A stretch of 64,000 bases of DNA, from positions 1-64,000 of the forward strand of contig DXYV01000007.1 in assembly GCA_019415645.1 (NCBI GenBank), written 5' to 3'. The stretch is from Clostridiales bacterium (lineage in GTDB: Bacteria > Bacillota > Clostridia > Oscillospirales > Oscillospiraceae). Position 1 is the first letter of the stretch. Each line of letters begins with the position of its first letter. Under the pieces are notes generated by a model. The model did not search any database. It worked only from the letters and a program-made list of their open reading frames with translations, and was not told where the DNA came from. This document shows, piece after piece, positions 1 through 7,852 of this stretch. A program made the position numbers and the translations under genes.

Positions 1-1
1 G

Positions 2-418
2 AAAGTTACTGGTTATATCAAGCTGCAAATCCCCGCCGGCAAGGCAACTCCCGCCCCCCCTGTCGGCCCCGCTCTGGGCCAGCACGGCGTGAACATCGCC
101 GCCTTCACCAAGGAATTCAACGAGCGTACCAAGAATCAGGACGGCATGACCATCCCCGTGGTAATCACGGTCTATGCCGACCGTTCCTTCACCTTCATCA
201 CCAAGACCCCTCCCGCGGCCGTGCTTATCAAGAAGGCCTGCAAGATCGAGTCTGGCTCCGGCGTCCCCAACAAGACCAAGGTCGCCACCATCAGCAAGGA
301 AGACGTACGTAAGATCGCAGAGACCAAGATGCCCGATCTGAACGCCGCTTCTGTTGAGGCCGCTATGAGCATGATCGCCGGCACCGCCCGCTCCATGGGC
401 GTCGTGGTCGAGGAATAA
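2..418 (+). CDS. rplK: 50S ribosomal protein L11 (5' end outside window)
   Basis: L11 sits at the base of the ribosomal stalk and binds the GTPase-associated region of 23S rRNA. The window opens inside the gene: in-frame codons from base 2 read KVTGYIKLQIPAG, which in the family follows about three residues (Met plus two), so 138 of about 141 residues are present. The N-terminal PAPPVGPALGQHGVNI segment and the C-terminal SMGVVVEE ending are typical. It is 18 bp upstream of rplA, the usual rplK-rplA pair. A GTG at 89 opens a shorter frame but is internal to the conserved domain and is not a start. Confidence 0.97.
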   Translation, partial: KVTGYIKLQIPAGKATPAPPVGPALGQHGVNIAAFTKEFNERTKNQDGMTIPVVITVYADRSFTFITKTPPAAVLIKKACKIESGSGVPNKTKVATISKEDVRKIAETKMPDLNAASVEAAMSMIAGTARSMGVVVEE

Positions 419-436
419 GGGAAGGAGGAAGTAACC

Positions 437-1132
437 ATGGCTAAAAAAGGAAAGAAGTATATCGACGGCGCGAAGCAGATCGATAAATCCGTCCAGTATG
501 ATACCGCCGAGGCGATGGATCTCATCGTCAAGACCGCTCCCGCCAAGTTCGACGAGACCGTCGAGCTGCACGTGAAGCTGGGTGTGGACTCCCGTCACGC
601 TGACCAGCAGGTCCGCGGCGCCATCGTCCTCCCCCACGGCACCGGCAAGACCGCCCGTGTGCTGGTCTTCGCCAAGGGCGACAAGGCTGAGGAGGCCAAG
701 GCCGCCGGCGCCGATTTCGTCGGCGAGATGGACATGGTCCAGAAGATTCAGCAGGAGAACTGGTTCGACTACGACGTGGTCGTGGCCACCCCCGATATGA
801 TGGGCGTTGTGGGCCGTCTGGGTAAGGTCCTGGGCCCCAAGGGCCTGATGCCCTCCCCCAAGGCCGGCACCGTGACCCCCAACGTGGCCCAGGCCATCGC
901 CGAGATCAAGGCCGGTAAAGTGGAGTACCGTCTGGACAAGACCAACATCATCCACTGCCCCATCGGCAAGGTCTCCTTCGGTCCCGAGAAGCTGACCGAG
1001 AACTTCAACGCTCTGATGGGCGCCATCGTCAAGGCGAAGCCCGCCGCCGCCAAGGGCCAGTATGTGAAGAGCTGCGTGTGCGCCTCCACCATGGGCCCCG
1101 GCGTGAAGATCAACGCCGCGAAGTTCGTATAA
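437..1132 (+). CDS. rplA: 50S ribosomal protein L1
   Basis: L1 forms the mobile L1 stalk of the 50S subunit and in many bacteria also represses its own operon by binding the mRNA. The 231-residue product has the usual family length and the diagnostic central segment GRLGKVLGPKGLMPSPKAGT, followed by VTPNVAQAI and a C-terminal SSTMGPGVKI-like ending (ASTMGPGVKINAAKF). A GGAAGGAGG site lies just before the ATG. It follows rplK at 18 bp. Downstream, 410 bp of non-coding DNA separates it from rplJ, with its own promoter for the second half of the cluster. Confidence 0.98.
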   Translation: MAKKGKKYIDGAKQIDKSVQYDTAEAMDLIVKTAPAKFDETVELHVKLGVDSRHADQQVRGAIVLPHGTGKTARVLVFAKGDKAEEAKAAGADFVGEMDMVQKIQQENWFDYDVVVATPDMMGVVGRLGKVLGPKGLMPSPKAGTVTPNVAQAIAEIKAGKVEYRLDKTNIIHCPIGKVSFGPEKLTENFNALMGAIVKAKPAAAKGQYVKSCVCASTMGPGVKINAAKFV

Positions 1133-1169
1133 CAGCGTCCGAGCCGTCGTTCGCAGCGGCCTAAGACGC
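1133..1169 (+). repeat. 37-bp direct repeat, copy 1
   Basis: The stretch starting cagcgtccgagccgtcg begins one base after the rplA stop codon and ends at ctaagacgc. It recurs at 1274-1310 with a single mismatch (cggcct against cggact). Between the copies are further related words (cagtcgcagcggcttaggc) and short palindromes such as ggaccggaggtccgg. Function not recognised. Confidence 0.85.
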
Positions 1170-1273
1170 GAAGCGGAACAAACGGACCGGAGGTCCGGAT
1201 GGGCCGCAGGCCGGCTTGTGCAGTCGCAGCGGCTTAGGCCCGCGTTGCGAACAGGCGAGGCGTGAGTAACCCA

Positions 1274-1310
1274 CAGCGTCCGAGCCGTCGTTCGCAGCGG
1301 ACTAAGACGC
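1274..1310 (+). repeat. 37-bp direct repeat, copy 2
   Basis: Second copy of the repeat at 1133-1169, 36 of 37 bases identical, ending 24 bases before the palindrome that overlaps the rplJ promoter. The 141-bp offset brackets a GC-rich block without an open reading frame. Confidence 0.85.
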
Positions 1311-1350
1311 ATATCGTTTCCCAAAATTATCATTCCCGGACAGGTTTTGC

Positions 1351-1379
1351 TTGACAAAGCCTGTCCGGGCTGATATACT
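1351..1379 (+). promoter_or_regulatory. rplJL promoter with overlapping palindrome
   Basis: TTGACA at 1351-1356 and TATACT at 1374-1379 are separated by exactly 17 bp, close to the sigma-A consensus. A perfect 10-bp inverted repeat, CCCGGACAGG at 1335-1344 and CCTGTCCGGG at 1360-1369, flanks the -35 element. It has no T-tract, so it is not an obvious terminator for rplKA; it could be an operator or a processing hairpin of read-through RNA. Confidence 0.85.
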
Positions 1380-1385
1380 ATTTGT

Positions 1386-1530
1386 CGTGTTCAAAGACAG
1401 TGGGTGGCTCTGCCATAAATCCCGCCGAGAATGCAGCCAAATTTCTCAGGTATATTTGCGCTGTTTTCGCTTTGAATGCGAAAGCAGCTTTTTTGTTGCC
1501 AGAAAAGCTGCCCGCTATTTATTTCTGGAG
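1386..1530 (+). ncRNA. L10 leader RNA with attenuator hairpin
   Basis: The 160-base untranslated leader between the rplJ promoter and start is the place where the L10-L12 complex binds its own mRNA in Firmicutes. Its 3' part forms a rho-independent hairpin: GCTGTTTTCGC at 1460-1470, a seven-base loop, GCGAAAGCAGC at 1478-1488, then six T at 1489-1494. The hairpin lies about 50 bases before the rplJ start, as expected for transcription attenuation by excess L10. The family assignment rests on context and this hairpin, not on a covariance search. Confidence 0.75.
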
Positions 1531-1542
1531 GTGAATCCCACT

Positions 1543-2109
1543 ATGCCTAACGCAAAGGTTCTCAGTGAGAAGCAGGCCATCGTCGCCGCCCTGAGCGAGA
1601 CCCTCAAGGAGGCCGCTTCCGGTGTGCTGGTCGATTACAAGGGCATCACTGTGGCCGAGGACACCGCGCTGCGTAACGAGCTGCGTGAGAACAACGTCGA
1701 GTATTCTGTCGTGAAGAACACTCTGACCCGCTTCGCCATCAAGAACGTCGGTCTGGACGAGCTGGAGCCCGTTCTCAACGGCACCACTTCCCTGGCCACC
1801 TGCAAGGAGGATCCCATCGCTCCGATGCGGATCATCAACAAGTACGCCAAGCAGCTGGGCGACAAGTTCAACATTAAGGCCGGCTTTATGGACGGCAAGG
1901 TCATCCCCCTGGAGGACATCACCGCTCTGGCCGAGTTGCCCTCCAAGGACGTGCTGCTGGCTCAGACCCTCGGCATGATGCTGGCTCCCATCACCAGCTT
2001 CGCCATCGTCATCAAGGCCATCGCCGAAAAGCTGGGCGACGGCGCCCCCGCCGAGGAGGCCCCGGCCGCCGAGGCTCCCGCTGCGGAGGAAGCTCCTGCC
2101 GCTGAGTAA
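1543..2109 (+). CDS. rplJ: 50S ribosomal protein L10
   Basis: L10 anchors the L7/L12 dimers to the 50S stalk. The start chosen is the ATG at 1543, preceded by CTGGAGGTG; a longer open frame from 1351 runs through the leader and is not real. The 188-residue product shows the L10 core (VLVDYKGITVAEDT, YSVVKNTLTRFA, GTTSLA). After the L12-binding helix it carries a tail of repeated APAAE units (about residues 167-188), making it longer than the usual 165-175 residues. rplL follows after 69 bp. Confidence 0.97.
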   Translation: MPNAKVLSEKQAIVAALSETLKEAASGVLVDYKGITVAEDTALRNELRENNVEYSVVKNTLTRFAIKNVGLDELEPVLNGTTSLATCKEDPIAPMRIINKYAKQLGDKFNIKAGFMDGKVIPLEDITALAELPSKDVLLAQTLGMMLAPITSFAIVIKAIAEKLGDGAPAEEAPAAEAPAAEEAPAAE

Positions 2110-2178
2110 GATCCCCCGCACTCCCTTTGTGGAGTACACAACATCTGAAACAAACAACCATTTAGGAGGTATATCATT

Positions 2179-2553
2179 ATGGCTAGCGAAAAGATCACCG
2201 CTATGATCGAAGAAGTGAAGTCCCTGACCGTTCTGGAGCTCAACGAACTGGTGAAGGCTCTGGAGGAAGAGTTCGGCGTTTCCGCCGCTGCTATGGCCGC
2301 TCCCGCCGCTGGCGGCGCTGCTGCTCCCGCCGCTGAGGAGAAGACCGAGTTTGACGTGGTTCTGGCTGAGATCGGCTCCGAGAAGATCAAGGTCATCAAG
2401 GCCGTCCGTGAGATCACCGGCCTGGGCCTGGCCGAGGCTAAGGCTGCCGTCGAGGCTGCTCCCAAGGCCATCAAGGAGGGCGTCTCCAAGGAGGAGGCCG
2501 AGGAGCTGAAGAAGAAGCTGGAGGACGTCGGCGCCAAGGTCGAGCTGAAGTAA
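2179..2553 (+). CDS. rplL: 50S ribosomal protein L7/L12
   Basis: L7/L12 is the multicopy flexible stalk protein that recruits translation factors. The 124-residue product has the N-terminal dimerisation domain, an Ala/Pro/Gly hinge (about residues 35-52) and the globular C-terminal domain with the signature KIKVIKAVREITGLGLAEAK. AGGAGGTATATCATT precedes the ATG. A strong terminator follows 25 bp after the stop, so transcription of this cluster ends here and does not run into rpoB, which is not in the window. Confidence 0.98.
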   Translation: MASEKITAMIEEVKSLTVLELNELVKALEEEFGVSAAAMAAPAAGGAAAPAAEEKTEFDVVLAEIGSEKIKVIKAVREITGLGLAEAKAAVEAAPKAIKEGVSKEEAEELKKKLEDVGAKVELK

Positions 2554-2578
2554 TCCACTTCTCCCTGCTTCAACCAAA

Positions 2579-2617
2579 ACGTCCGGTATGGCAAATTGCC
2601 ATACCGGACGTTTTTTT
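2579..2617 (+). terminator. rho-independent terminator after rplL
   Basis: A 15-bp perfect stem, ACGTCCGGTATGGCA and its complement around an AAT loop, is followed by seven T. It closes the rplJL transcript. Confidence 0.95.
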
Positions 2618-2646
2618 GATTCTACTGCCGTTTCCTTTTCTTTGCC

Positions 2647-2826
2647 TTACTTATCCCCTGTCTTGCGAAACGCAAACATGATTCCTGCTATTCCGAACAA
2701 TACGCCCAGGAATGAAAAAGGGAAATCAGACCAACTGGCTAATAGCGTGGAGTTTATCCCTTTGTCCGCACAGCACAACAATATACCAAAAAGCACTAAT
2801 ACGATTCCCTTTAACGATTCTTTCAT
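2647..2826 (-). CDS. small two-helix membrane protein
   Basis: A 59-residue product beginning MKESLKGIVLVLFGILLC with two hydrophobic segments (about residues 5-20 and 33-50) separated by a polar loop, ending in FRKTGDK. The open frame extends ten codons further upstream, but GGAGG lies nine bases before the ATG at 2826, so that start is preferred. It is the downstream partner of the PAP2 phosphatase gene on the same strand. No family is recognised; it may be a small membrane protein of unknown function. Confidence 0.65.
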   Translation of the reverse strand: MKESLKGIVLVLFGILLCCADKGINSTLLASWSDFPFSFLGVLFGIAGIMFAFRKTGDK

Positions 2827-2902
2827 CACGGAATACCTCCAAAGTTTCTTTCTCACGGCAGGAATCTGTTTTATCCCGCTCTCTTCGCTCTGCCCGGTCT
2901 GT

Positions 2903-3454
2903 TCAGTTCAGCGGAAACCGCTTTTGCAGGAACCGGCGGTAAAGTCCTACCGCCAGCAGGCCGCACAGCGTCCCAATCACCGCCCCCGCCAGCACATCGC
3001 TGGGAAAGTGGACGCCCACATAGAGGCGGGACCACCCCATCAGCGCCGCTGCAGCCACCGCCAGCACCTTGGGCCAGGTCCGGTCCAGCGTTCCGCACAG
3101 AGCGGAGGCAAAGGCAAACGCCGCGCTGGTATGGCCGGAGGGGAAGGAGTTGGGGTCATTGCTGCGCAGCAGCGTTTGCAGCCCCTCCACCACCAGCCAG
3201 GGCCGTGTCCGGGAGACCAGGTGCTTCAAAATCCCATTGACAAAAAGCAGGCTGAACAGCATCCCGCCCAGAGCCACGGCTCCCGCTCGTCTGGTTTTCC
3301 GGAAACACAGCAGGATCACTGCGGCTGCAATCCAAATTAGCCCCGCATTGCCCAGATTGCTCCAGACGGGCAGCAACAGATCGCCCAGGGCCGTGCGCAG
3401 GTGCTCTTGAATCAGCAGCAGGAGATTGGCGTCCCATGCCGCGATCACTTCCAT
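2903..3454 (-). CDS. PAP2-family membrane phosphatase
   Basis: Type 2 phosphatidic-acid phosphatase superfamily membrane enzyme, likely dephosphorylating a lipid pyrophosphate such as undecaprenyl pyrophosphate outside the membrane. All three family motifs are present: KHLVSRTRP, PSGHTSAAF and SRLYVGVHFPSD, with hydrophobic helices between them. The ATG at 3454 is preferred to a GTG at 3463 because AAAGGGAG lies eight bases upstream of it; 183 residues. It is 48 bases downstream of the terminator of the DUF4330 gene. A role in recycling the lipid carrier used by the nearby cell-wall glycosyltransferases is inference. Confidence 0.9.
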   Translation of the reverse strand: MEVIAAWDANLLLLIQEHLRTALGDLLLPVWSNLGNAGLIWIAAAVILLCFRKTRRAGAVALGGMLFSLLFVNGILKHLVSRTRPWLVVEGLQTLLRSNDPNSFPSGHTSAAFAFASALCGTLDRTWPKVLAVAAAALMGWSRLYVGVHFPSDVLAGAVIGTLCGLLAVGLYRRFLQKRFPLN

Positions 3455-3472
3455 TCCGTTCACTCCCTTTCC

Positions 3473-3510
3473 AAAAAACAGGGCGGCGGATCGATCCGCC
3501 GCCCTGTTTC
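3473..3510 (-). terminator. terminator after DUF4330 gene
   Basis: On the minus strand, a 15-bp perfect stem (ACAGGGCGGCGGATC and complement, 3478-3507) is followed by a run of six T. It lies 14 bases beyond the DUF4330 stop codon. Confidence 0.92.
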
Positions 3511-3523
3511 TTCTGCATTTCCA

Positions 3524-4069
3524 TTATTCCTGATAGCTCCACTCCACGCTCAGCACCGTGCCATTTTGAAGCTCAAAGTGGGCGGTCTTGACCACCTGCG
3601 GCATTCCCGCGCGAACCTCCTGGCTGCCCACTGCGTTGGTCACCGTGTTGGTGATGGTCGCCTCCAGCGTAAAAATCAGATCCAGCCGGGTGTCCTCTCC
3701 CGAGGACTCCACGGGGATCACTTGGCCGTCCGCCGTCTCCACATAGGTCACATGGGGCGTAGCGACACAATCGGTCACATAGCCGTTGGCCAGAGAGCTG
3801 CCCGTCAGGAGCTGATCCTTCTTGCCGCTCTCCTTGTCCACAAAGGCCTGTACGACCTCGTAGGTCGCCGGGTCCACCTCCGTGACCTTAACCGTGTAGA
3901 CCATGGTGACGGGGTCATCACTGGAGGTAATTCCGCCGCTGCTGCTGGTCAGCTTTGACACCAGAAAAACAGCTGCCACAATCACGATCAGCAGGACCAG
4001 CAGGTCAATGATGCTCAGCTTTCCAAACAGCCGGCCCTTTTCATCCATTAGTTTCATCTTGGGTATCAT
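3524..4069 (-). CDS. DUF4330-family membrane-anchored protein
   Basis: A 181-residue protein with an N-terminal cytoplasmic segment containing LMDEKGRLFGKLSIIDLLV, one transmembrane helix (about residues 20-42) and an extracytoplasmic domain. The signature DEKGRLFGKINIIDL-like start is typical of DUF4330, a family of unknown function commonly found beside cell-wall polysaccharide genes in Clostridia. An alternative start is the ATG at 4057 (MKLMDEK). It is transcribed away from the GT-CsaB fusion gene, sharing a 143-bp divergent promoter region. Confidence 0.75.
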   Translation of the reverse strand: MIPKMKLMDEKGRLFGKLSIIDLLVLLIVIVAAVFLVSKLTSSSGGITSSDDPVTMVYTVKVTEVDPATYEVVQAFVDKESGKKDQLLTGSSLANGYVTDCVATPHVTYVETADGQVIPVESSGEDTRLDLIFTLEATITNTVTNAVGSQEVRAGMPQVVKTAHFELQNGTVLSVEWSYQE

Positions 4070-4119
4070 TCCTTCCGCCTATTCCATGGAAAATAATTTG
4101 TTTGTCCGGGACCGGTCGC

Positions 4120-4148
4120 TTGACCGGTGCAAATACAGCGTATATAAT
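4120..4148 (+). promoter_or_regulatory. promoter of the glycosyltransferase-csaB operon
   Basis: TTGACC at 4120-4125 and TATAAT at 4143-4148 with a 17-bp spacer. ACCGGT occurs twice around the -35 (4111-4116 and 4124-4129), each copy itself a palindrome, so the -35 is embedded in a possible operator. Confidence 0.85.
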
Positions 4149-4212
4149 TGTAATATATTTTTTGATTGAGTACAAGCCTTTTTTCGGTTTCTTGGCTTTT
4201 GGAGGCATATCC

Positions 4213-6438
4213 ATGAAAGTTCTTCATCTGATCAGCGGCGGCGATACCGGCGGTGCCAAGACCCATGTCCACTCCCTGCTCCAGGGGCTTGGCCGCCAGA
4301 TCGACGTATCTATGGTCTGCTTTACCGACGGTCCCTTCGCCCAGGAGGCCCGGGAGCTGGGCATCGACACCCAGATCGTCAGCGGACACAATATTTTCAA
4401 AGCTCTTCGGGTCCTGCAGGAGAAAGTCCGGACGGAGGGCTACCAGCTGCTCCACTGTCACGGTGCCCGGGGAAATCTGATGGGCTGGCTGCTCAAGCGA
4501 GCTACCGGCCTGCCCGTCATCTCCACCGTGCATTCCGACTACAAGCTGGACTATATGGGCCGGCCCTTCTCCCGCCTGACCTACGGCACCATCAATGCCA
4601 TCGCCCTGCGCCAGATGGACTATCACATCGGCGTGTCTGACGCCACGGTGGATATGCTCATCGACCGGGGCTTCCATCCGGACAAGATCTATCCCATCTA
4701 CAACGGCCTGGATTTCTCCGAGCGTCCGGTCCAGCAGGAGCGGGACGCCTTTTTTGCCGCCCACGGGTTGAAAGCCGATGCGGACAGCGTGGTGGTGGGC
4801 ATCGCCGCCCGCCTCAATCCCGTTAAGGACATCCCCACGCTGATTCGCGGCTTTGCCAAGGCCTATGCCCAGTGCCCCAAACTCCGGCTAGTCATCGCCG
4901 GAGACGGCCAGCAGAAGGACGAGCTGGTCCAGCTGGCCGCCGAGCTGGGCGTGGCCGATGTGGTGTGCTTTGCCGGCTGGCTGACCGACGTGGACTCCTT
5001 CTATCATGCCATCGACATCAACACCCTCACCTCGCTCTCCGAGACCTTCCCCTACTCCCTGACCGAGGGCGCCCGGGCGCACCTCCCCACCGTGGCCACA
5101 CGGGTGGGCGGCGTACCCTATCTGATCGAGCATGGCGTCACGGGCCTGCTCTTTACCCCGGGCGACACCGATCAGCTGGCCCGCCATCTGGTCCAGCTGG
5201 CCACCAATGCCGACCTGCGCCGCCGCATGGGACAGTTGCTGTATGAGAAAGCCAAGCAGGACTTCTCTCTGGAGAGCACCATCTCCCGTCAAATCGAAAT
5301 CTATGAGACCATCCTCCGGCGGGAGACCCGCCCCAAGACCAAGCGGGATGGCGTGATCATCTGCGGGGCCTACGGCCGGGGCAACGCCGGCGACGACGCC
5401 ATTCTGGAGGCAATCATCGCCGAAATGCGCGCGCTGGACCCGGATATGCCCCTCTGGGTGCTCTCCCGCAGTCCCAAAAATACCCGCCGCACTTACCGGG
5501 TCAATGCGGTCTATACCTTCAATGTGCCGGGCTTCCGCCGCCATATGCGCCACTCCAAGCTGTATATCAACGGCGGCGGCTCCCTGATGCAGGATGTGAC
5601 CAGTCACCGCTCGCTGTGGTTCTACCTCTATACGATCTCCGCGGCAAAGCGGCTGGGCTGTCAGGTCATGATGTACGGCTGCGGAATCGGCCCCATCCAC
5701 CATCCGGACAACCGCCGCCGGGCCGCCCGCATCATGAACCGGTACGCAGACGTAATCACCCTGCGGGATTTCCATTCCAGCACCGAGCTGGCGTCCATGG
5801 GCGTCACTAAGCCGGAGATCGTGGTCTCCGCCGATCCCACGGTCATCCTCCCCGCCTCGCCCAGGACGGTGGCTGACGGTATTTTGGAGACCTTCGGCCT
5901 GGACCCTTCCAACCATTTTATCGGCTTCACCGTCCGTCCCTGGCCCGGTTTTAAGGAGAAGGCCCCGATTTTTGCGGCCGCTGCCGATTACGCCTATGAG
6001 CGCTACGGGTTTGTGCCCGTTTTTCTCCCCATCGAGGCCCGGCTGGACACCGACGCGGCCAGGCTGGTAGCCAAGTCCATCCACTCTGCCCCTTACAAAA
6101 TTCTTCCCGAGTGCTCCTGCTCCGCCCATACCATCGGCCTGTTTGCCCGTATGGATGTGGTCGTTTCCATGCGCCTGCATGCGCTGGTCTTTGCCGCCGG
6201 CCACAGCGTGCCTCTGGTCGGCGTGGTCTATGACCAGAAGGTCAGCTCCTTTCTGGATGCGGTGGGCCAGGATCTCTACACCGACCTGGACGCGCTCACT
6301 GCCGAAGGTCTGACCGCGCAGATCGACGCCGCGGTGGCCCGAATCGGGGATACCGCGCTTCTCAACGCCGGCGTGGAGCGCCTGCGCCAGGCCGAGCACC
6401 ACAACAGCGAATGCGCCCAGGCGCTGCTGAAACTTTGA
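4213..6438 (+). CDS. csaB: glycosyltransferase / polysaccharide pyruvyl transferase (CsaB) fusion
   Basis: A 741-residue two-domain protein. Residues 1 to about 365 are a GT-B family 4 glycosyltransferase (GGDTGGAKTHVHSLL at the N-terminus, the nucleotide-sugar part with SLSETFPYSLTEG and ATRVGGVPYLI). Residues from about 377 are a CsaB-type polysaccharide pyruvyl transferase (GRGNAGDDAILEAI, YINGGGSLMQD, MRLHALVFA). CsaB adds pyruvate ketals to secondary cell-wall polymer, which S-layer homology domains bind. The ATG at 4213 has GGAGG seven bases upstream; the open frame extends to 4102 but lacks support. The next gene, a second glycosyltransferase, starts 16 bp downstream. Confidence 0.92.
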   Translation: MKVLHLISGGDTGGAKTHVHSLLQGLGRQIDVSMVCFTDGPFAQEARELGIDTQIVSGHNIFKALRVLQEKVRTEGYQLLHCHGARGNLMGWLLKRATGLPVISTVHSDYKLDYMGRPFSRLTYGTINAIALRQMDYHIGVSDATVDMLIDRGFHPDKIYPIYNGLDFSERPVQQERDAFFAAHGLKADADSVVVGIAARLNPVKDIPTLIRGFAKAYAQCPKLRLVIAGDGQQKDELVQLAAELGVADVVCFAGWLTDVDSFYHAIDINTLTSLSETFPYSLTEGARAHLPTVATRVGGVPYLIEHGVTGLLFTPGDTDQLARHLVQLATNADLRRRMGQLLYEKAKQDFSLESTISRQIEIYETILRRETRPKTKRDGVIICGAYGRGNAGDDAILEAIIAEMRALDPDMPLWVLSRSPKNTRRTYRVNAVYTFNVPGFRRHMRHSKLYINGGGSLMQDVTSHRSLWFYLYTISAAKRLGCQVMMYGCGIGPIHHPDNRRRAARIMNRYADVITLRDFHSSTELASMGVTKPEIVVSADPTVILPASPRTVADGILETFGLDPSNHFIGFTVRPWPGFKEKAPIFAAAADYAYERYGFVPVFLPIEARLDTDAARLVAKSIHSAPYKILPECSCSAHTIGLFARMDVVVSMRLHALVFAAGHSVPLVGVVYDQKVSSFLDAVGQDLYTDLDALTAEGLTAQIDAAVARIGDTALLNAGVERLRQAEHHNSECAQALLKL

Positions 6439-6454
6439 CCTGGAGGTTCCCCCC

Positions 6455-7537
6455 TTGAAGCAACTGGTCTGTCTGTCCTATACGCCGTGGCAGAAATCCC
6501 CGACCCGGACCCAGCAGCTGCTCACCCGGCTGCGGGACGCGGACATTCTGTTTATCGAGCCTCCGGCCACCGGAGCCAACAAAGCCTACCGCCGGCCCGG
6601 GCGGAAGGTCCGTCCCAATGTGACGGTTTATACCCTGCCGCCGCTGTTGGGCGGTCAGAGCGAATGGCGCTTTTTCCGCCGCCGCAACCAGGCCCGGCTC
6701 AGCGCCTTTCTCCTCAAGATTTTGGCCAAGCACCGCTTTCGGGAACCGGTCCTCTGGACCACTACGCCGGAAAATCTGTTTCTGGTGGAGTCTCTCCCCC
6801 ACCGCGGTCTGGTCTATGACTGCGACCGGGAATGGGACGAGCTGCCGCTGGAGTGGGAGAGCGAGCTGGCCGCCCTGGCGGATGTGACGTTTGCCGTCTC
6901 CTCCGGACTGGCCGAACGCCTCGCCCCCTGCTGCGACAACATCGCCCTTCTCCCCAACGGCGTCAATCATCTGATGTTTTCCCGTCCGGATCTGGAGCCG
7001 CCCGCTCTGCTCAAAACCTGTCCGGGCCCGGTTCTGGGCCGGGTGGGACGAATCGCCGAGGACACGGATCTGGAGCCGCTGCTCTACGCCGCCGCCGCCC
7101 GGCCGGACTGGACCTTTCTGCTGATTGGCCCCATCTCCTCCGGCGCGTCCAGGCGTCTGTCCCGGCTGCCCAATCTGTTATGTACCGGTACCCTTCCAGC
7201 CTCCGATGTGCCTGACTACCTGGCCGGCTGTCAGGTCTGCTTTGACCTGCTGGCCCGCAACAGCCGGGGCAGCGACATCCTGCCCCCCCATTTTTATGAG
7301 TACCTCTCCACCGGAAAGCCGGTGGTGCTCATGCTGGACCACGACCAGGTGGAGCCCTACCCCGATGTAATCTACACGGCCCATACGCCGTCGGGCTTCC
7401 TCAAGCGCTGTCAGCGCGCGCTGGAGGAGGACCCCACCTGGGTCAGCGGCCGCCGGCGGGAATATGCCGTAAACGCGCAGTGGAGCTTCCGCGCCCGGGA
7501 GATCGACCGTATTCTGGAAACCACCGGGCTGATCTGA
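6455..7537 (+). CDS. TuaH-like glycosyltransferase
   Basis: A 360-residue GT-B fold glycosyltransferase resembling teichuronic-acid enzyme TuaH: N-terminus LVCLSYTPWQKSPTRTQQL, DCDREWDELP in the middle, and a C-terminal sugar-nucleotide region (PPHFYEYLSTGKPVVL). It starts with TTG at 6455, supported by GGAGG at 6442-6446, eight bases upstream. Being 16 bp after the GT-CsaB fusion, it is almost certainly cotranscribed and probably works on the same cell-wall polymer. Substrate cannot be read from the sequence. Confidence 0.8.
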   Translation: MKQLVCLSYTPWQKSPTRTQQLLTRLRDADILFIEPPATGANKAYRRPGRKVRPNVTVYTLPPLLGGQSEWRFFRRRNQARLSAFLLKILAKHRFREPVLWTTTPENLFLVESLPHRGLVYDCDREWDELPLEWESELAALADVTFAVSSGLAERLAPCCDNIALLPNGVNHLMFSRPDLEPPALLKTCPGPVLGRVGRIAEDTDLEPLLYAAAARPDWTFLLIGPISSGASRRLSRLPNLLCTGTLPASDVPDYLAGCQVCFDLLARNSRGSDILPPHFYEYLSTGKPVVLMLDHDQVEPYPDVIYTAHTPSGFLKRCQRALEEDPTWVSGRRREYAVNAQWSFRAREIDRILETTGLI

Positions 7538-7639
7538 CGGGGTCCCTTATTCATCATTTTGCCCTGAATACGGCCTTTTTTCCCTCCGGATTGTGGAACC
7601 ATACGAAATTGCGTTCGCACTCTTGCAATGCGATTTTCT

Positions 7640-7810
7640 TTCCATTAAAATGGATAACAGCATAAGCGGAAAAGGGGTGCGCGGTATGGAAACCTCAGGG
7701 ATTCTCTCTGGACATCTCGGTCAGAACCAGGGTACCGTTGCGCCTACTTGCCCCCGATAACGGCACAGGCTATCTGTACGATTCGCAGATAGCCTGTTTC
7801 TTTTTCTTTT
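7640..7810 (+). promoter_or_regulatory. structured leader and attenuator of the purine operon
   Basis: The 315-bp gap before purE holds a G-rich/C-rich leader in which GGGGTGCGCGGTA (about 7675-7687) can pair with TACCGTTGCGCC (about 7732-7743) and a downstream TGCCCC. It is followed by a clear terminator: CAGGCTATCTG at 7766-7776, nine-base loop, CAGATAGCCTG at 7786-7796 and a T-rich tail to 7810. A riboswitch or protein-responsive attenuator is likely, but the sequence does not show purine, PRPP, ZTP or folate aptamer motifs that I recognise. Confidence 0.55.
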
Positions 7811-7852
7811 CCCGTAAAATTCCCGTAAATTTTCATACAATGGAGGTCTCAC

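Noticed and set aside
1351..1542. N-terminal extension of rplJ
   Set aside because: It would translate the promoter and attenuator; the ATG at 1543 has the ribosome-binding site.
7640..7810. Purine riboswitch
   Set aside because: The TATA/TTTCTACC/CCGTAAA pattern of the aptamer is missing.
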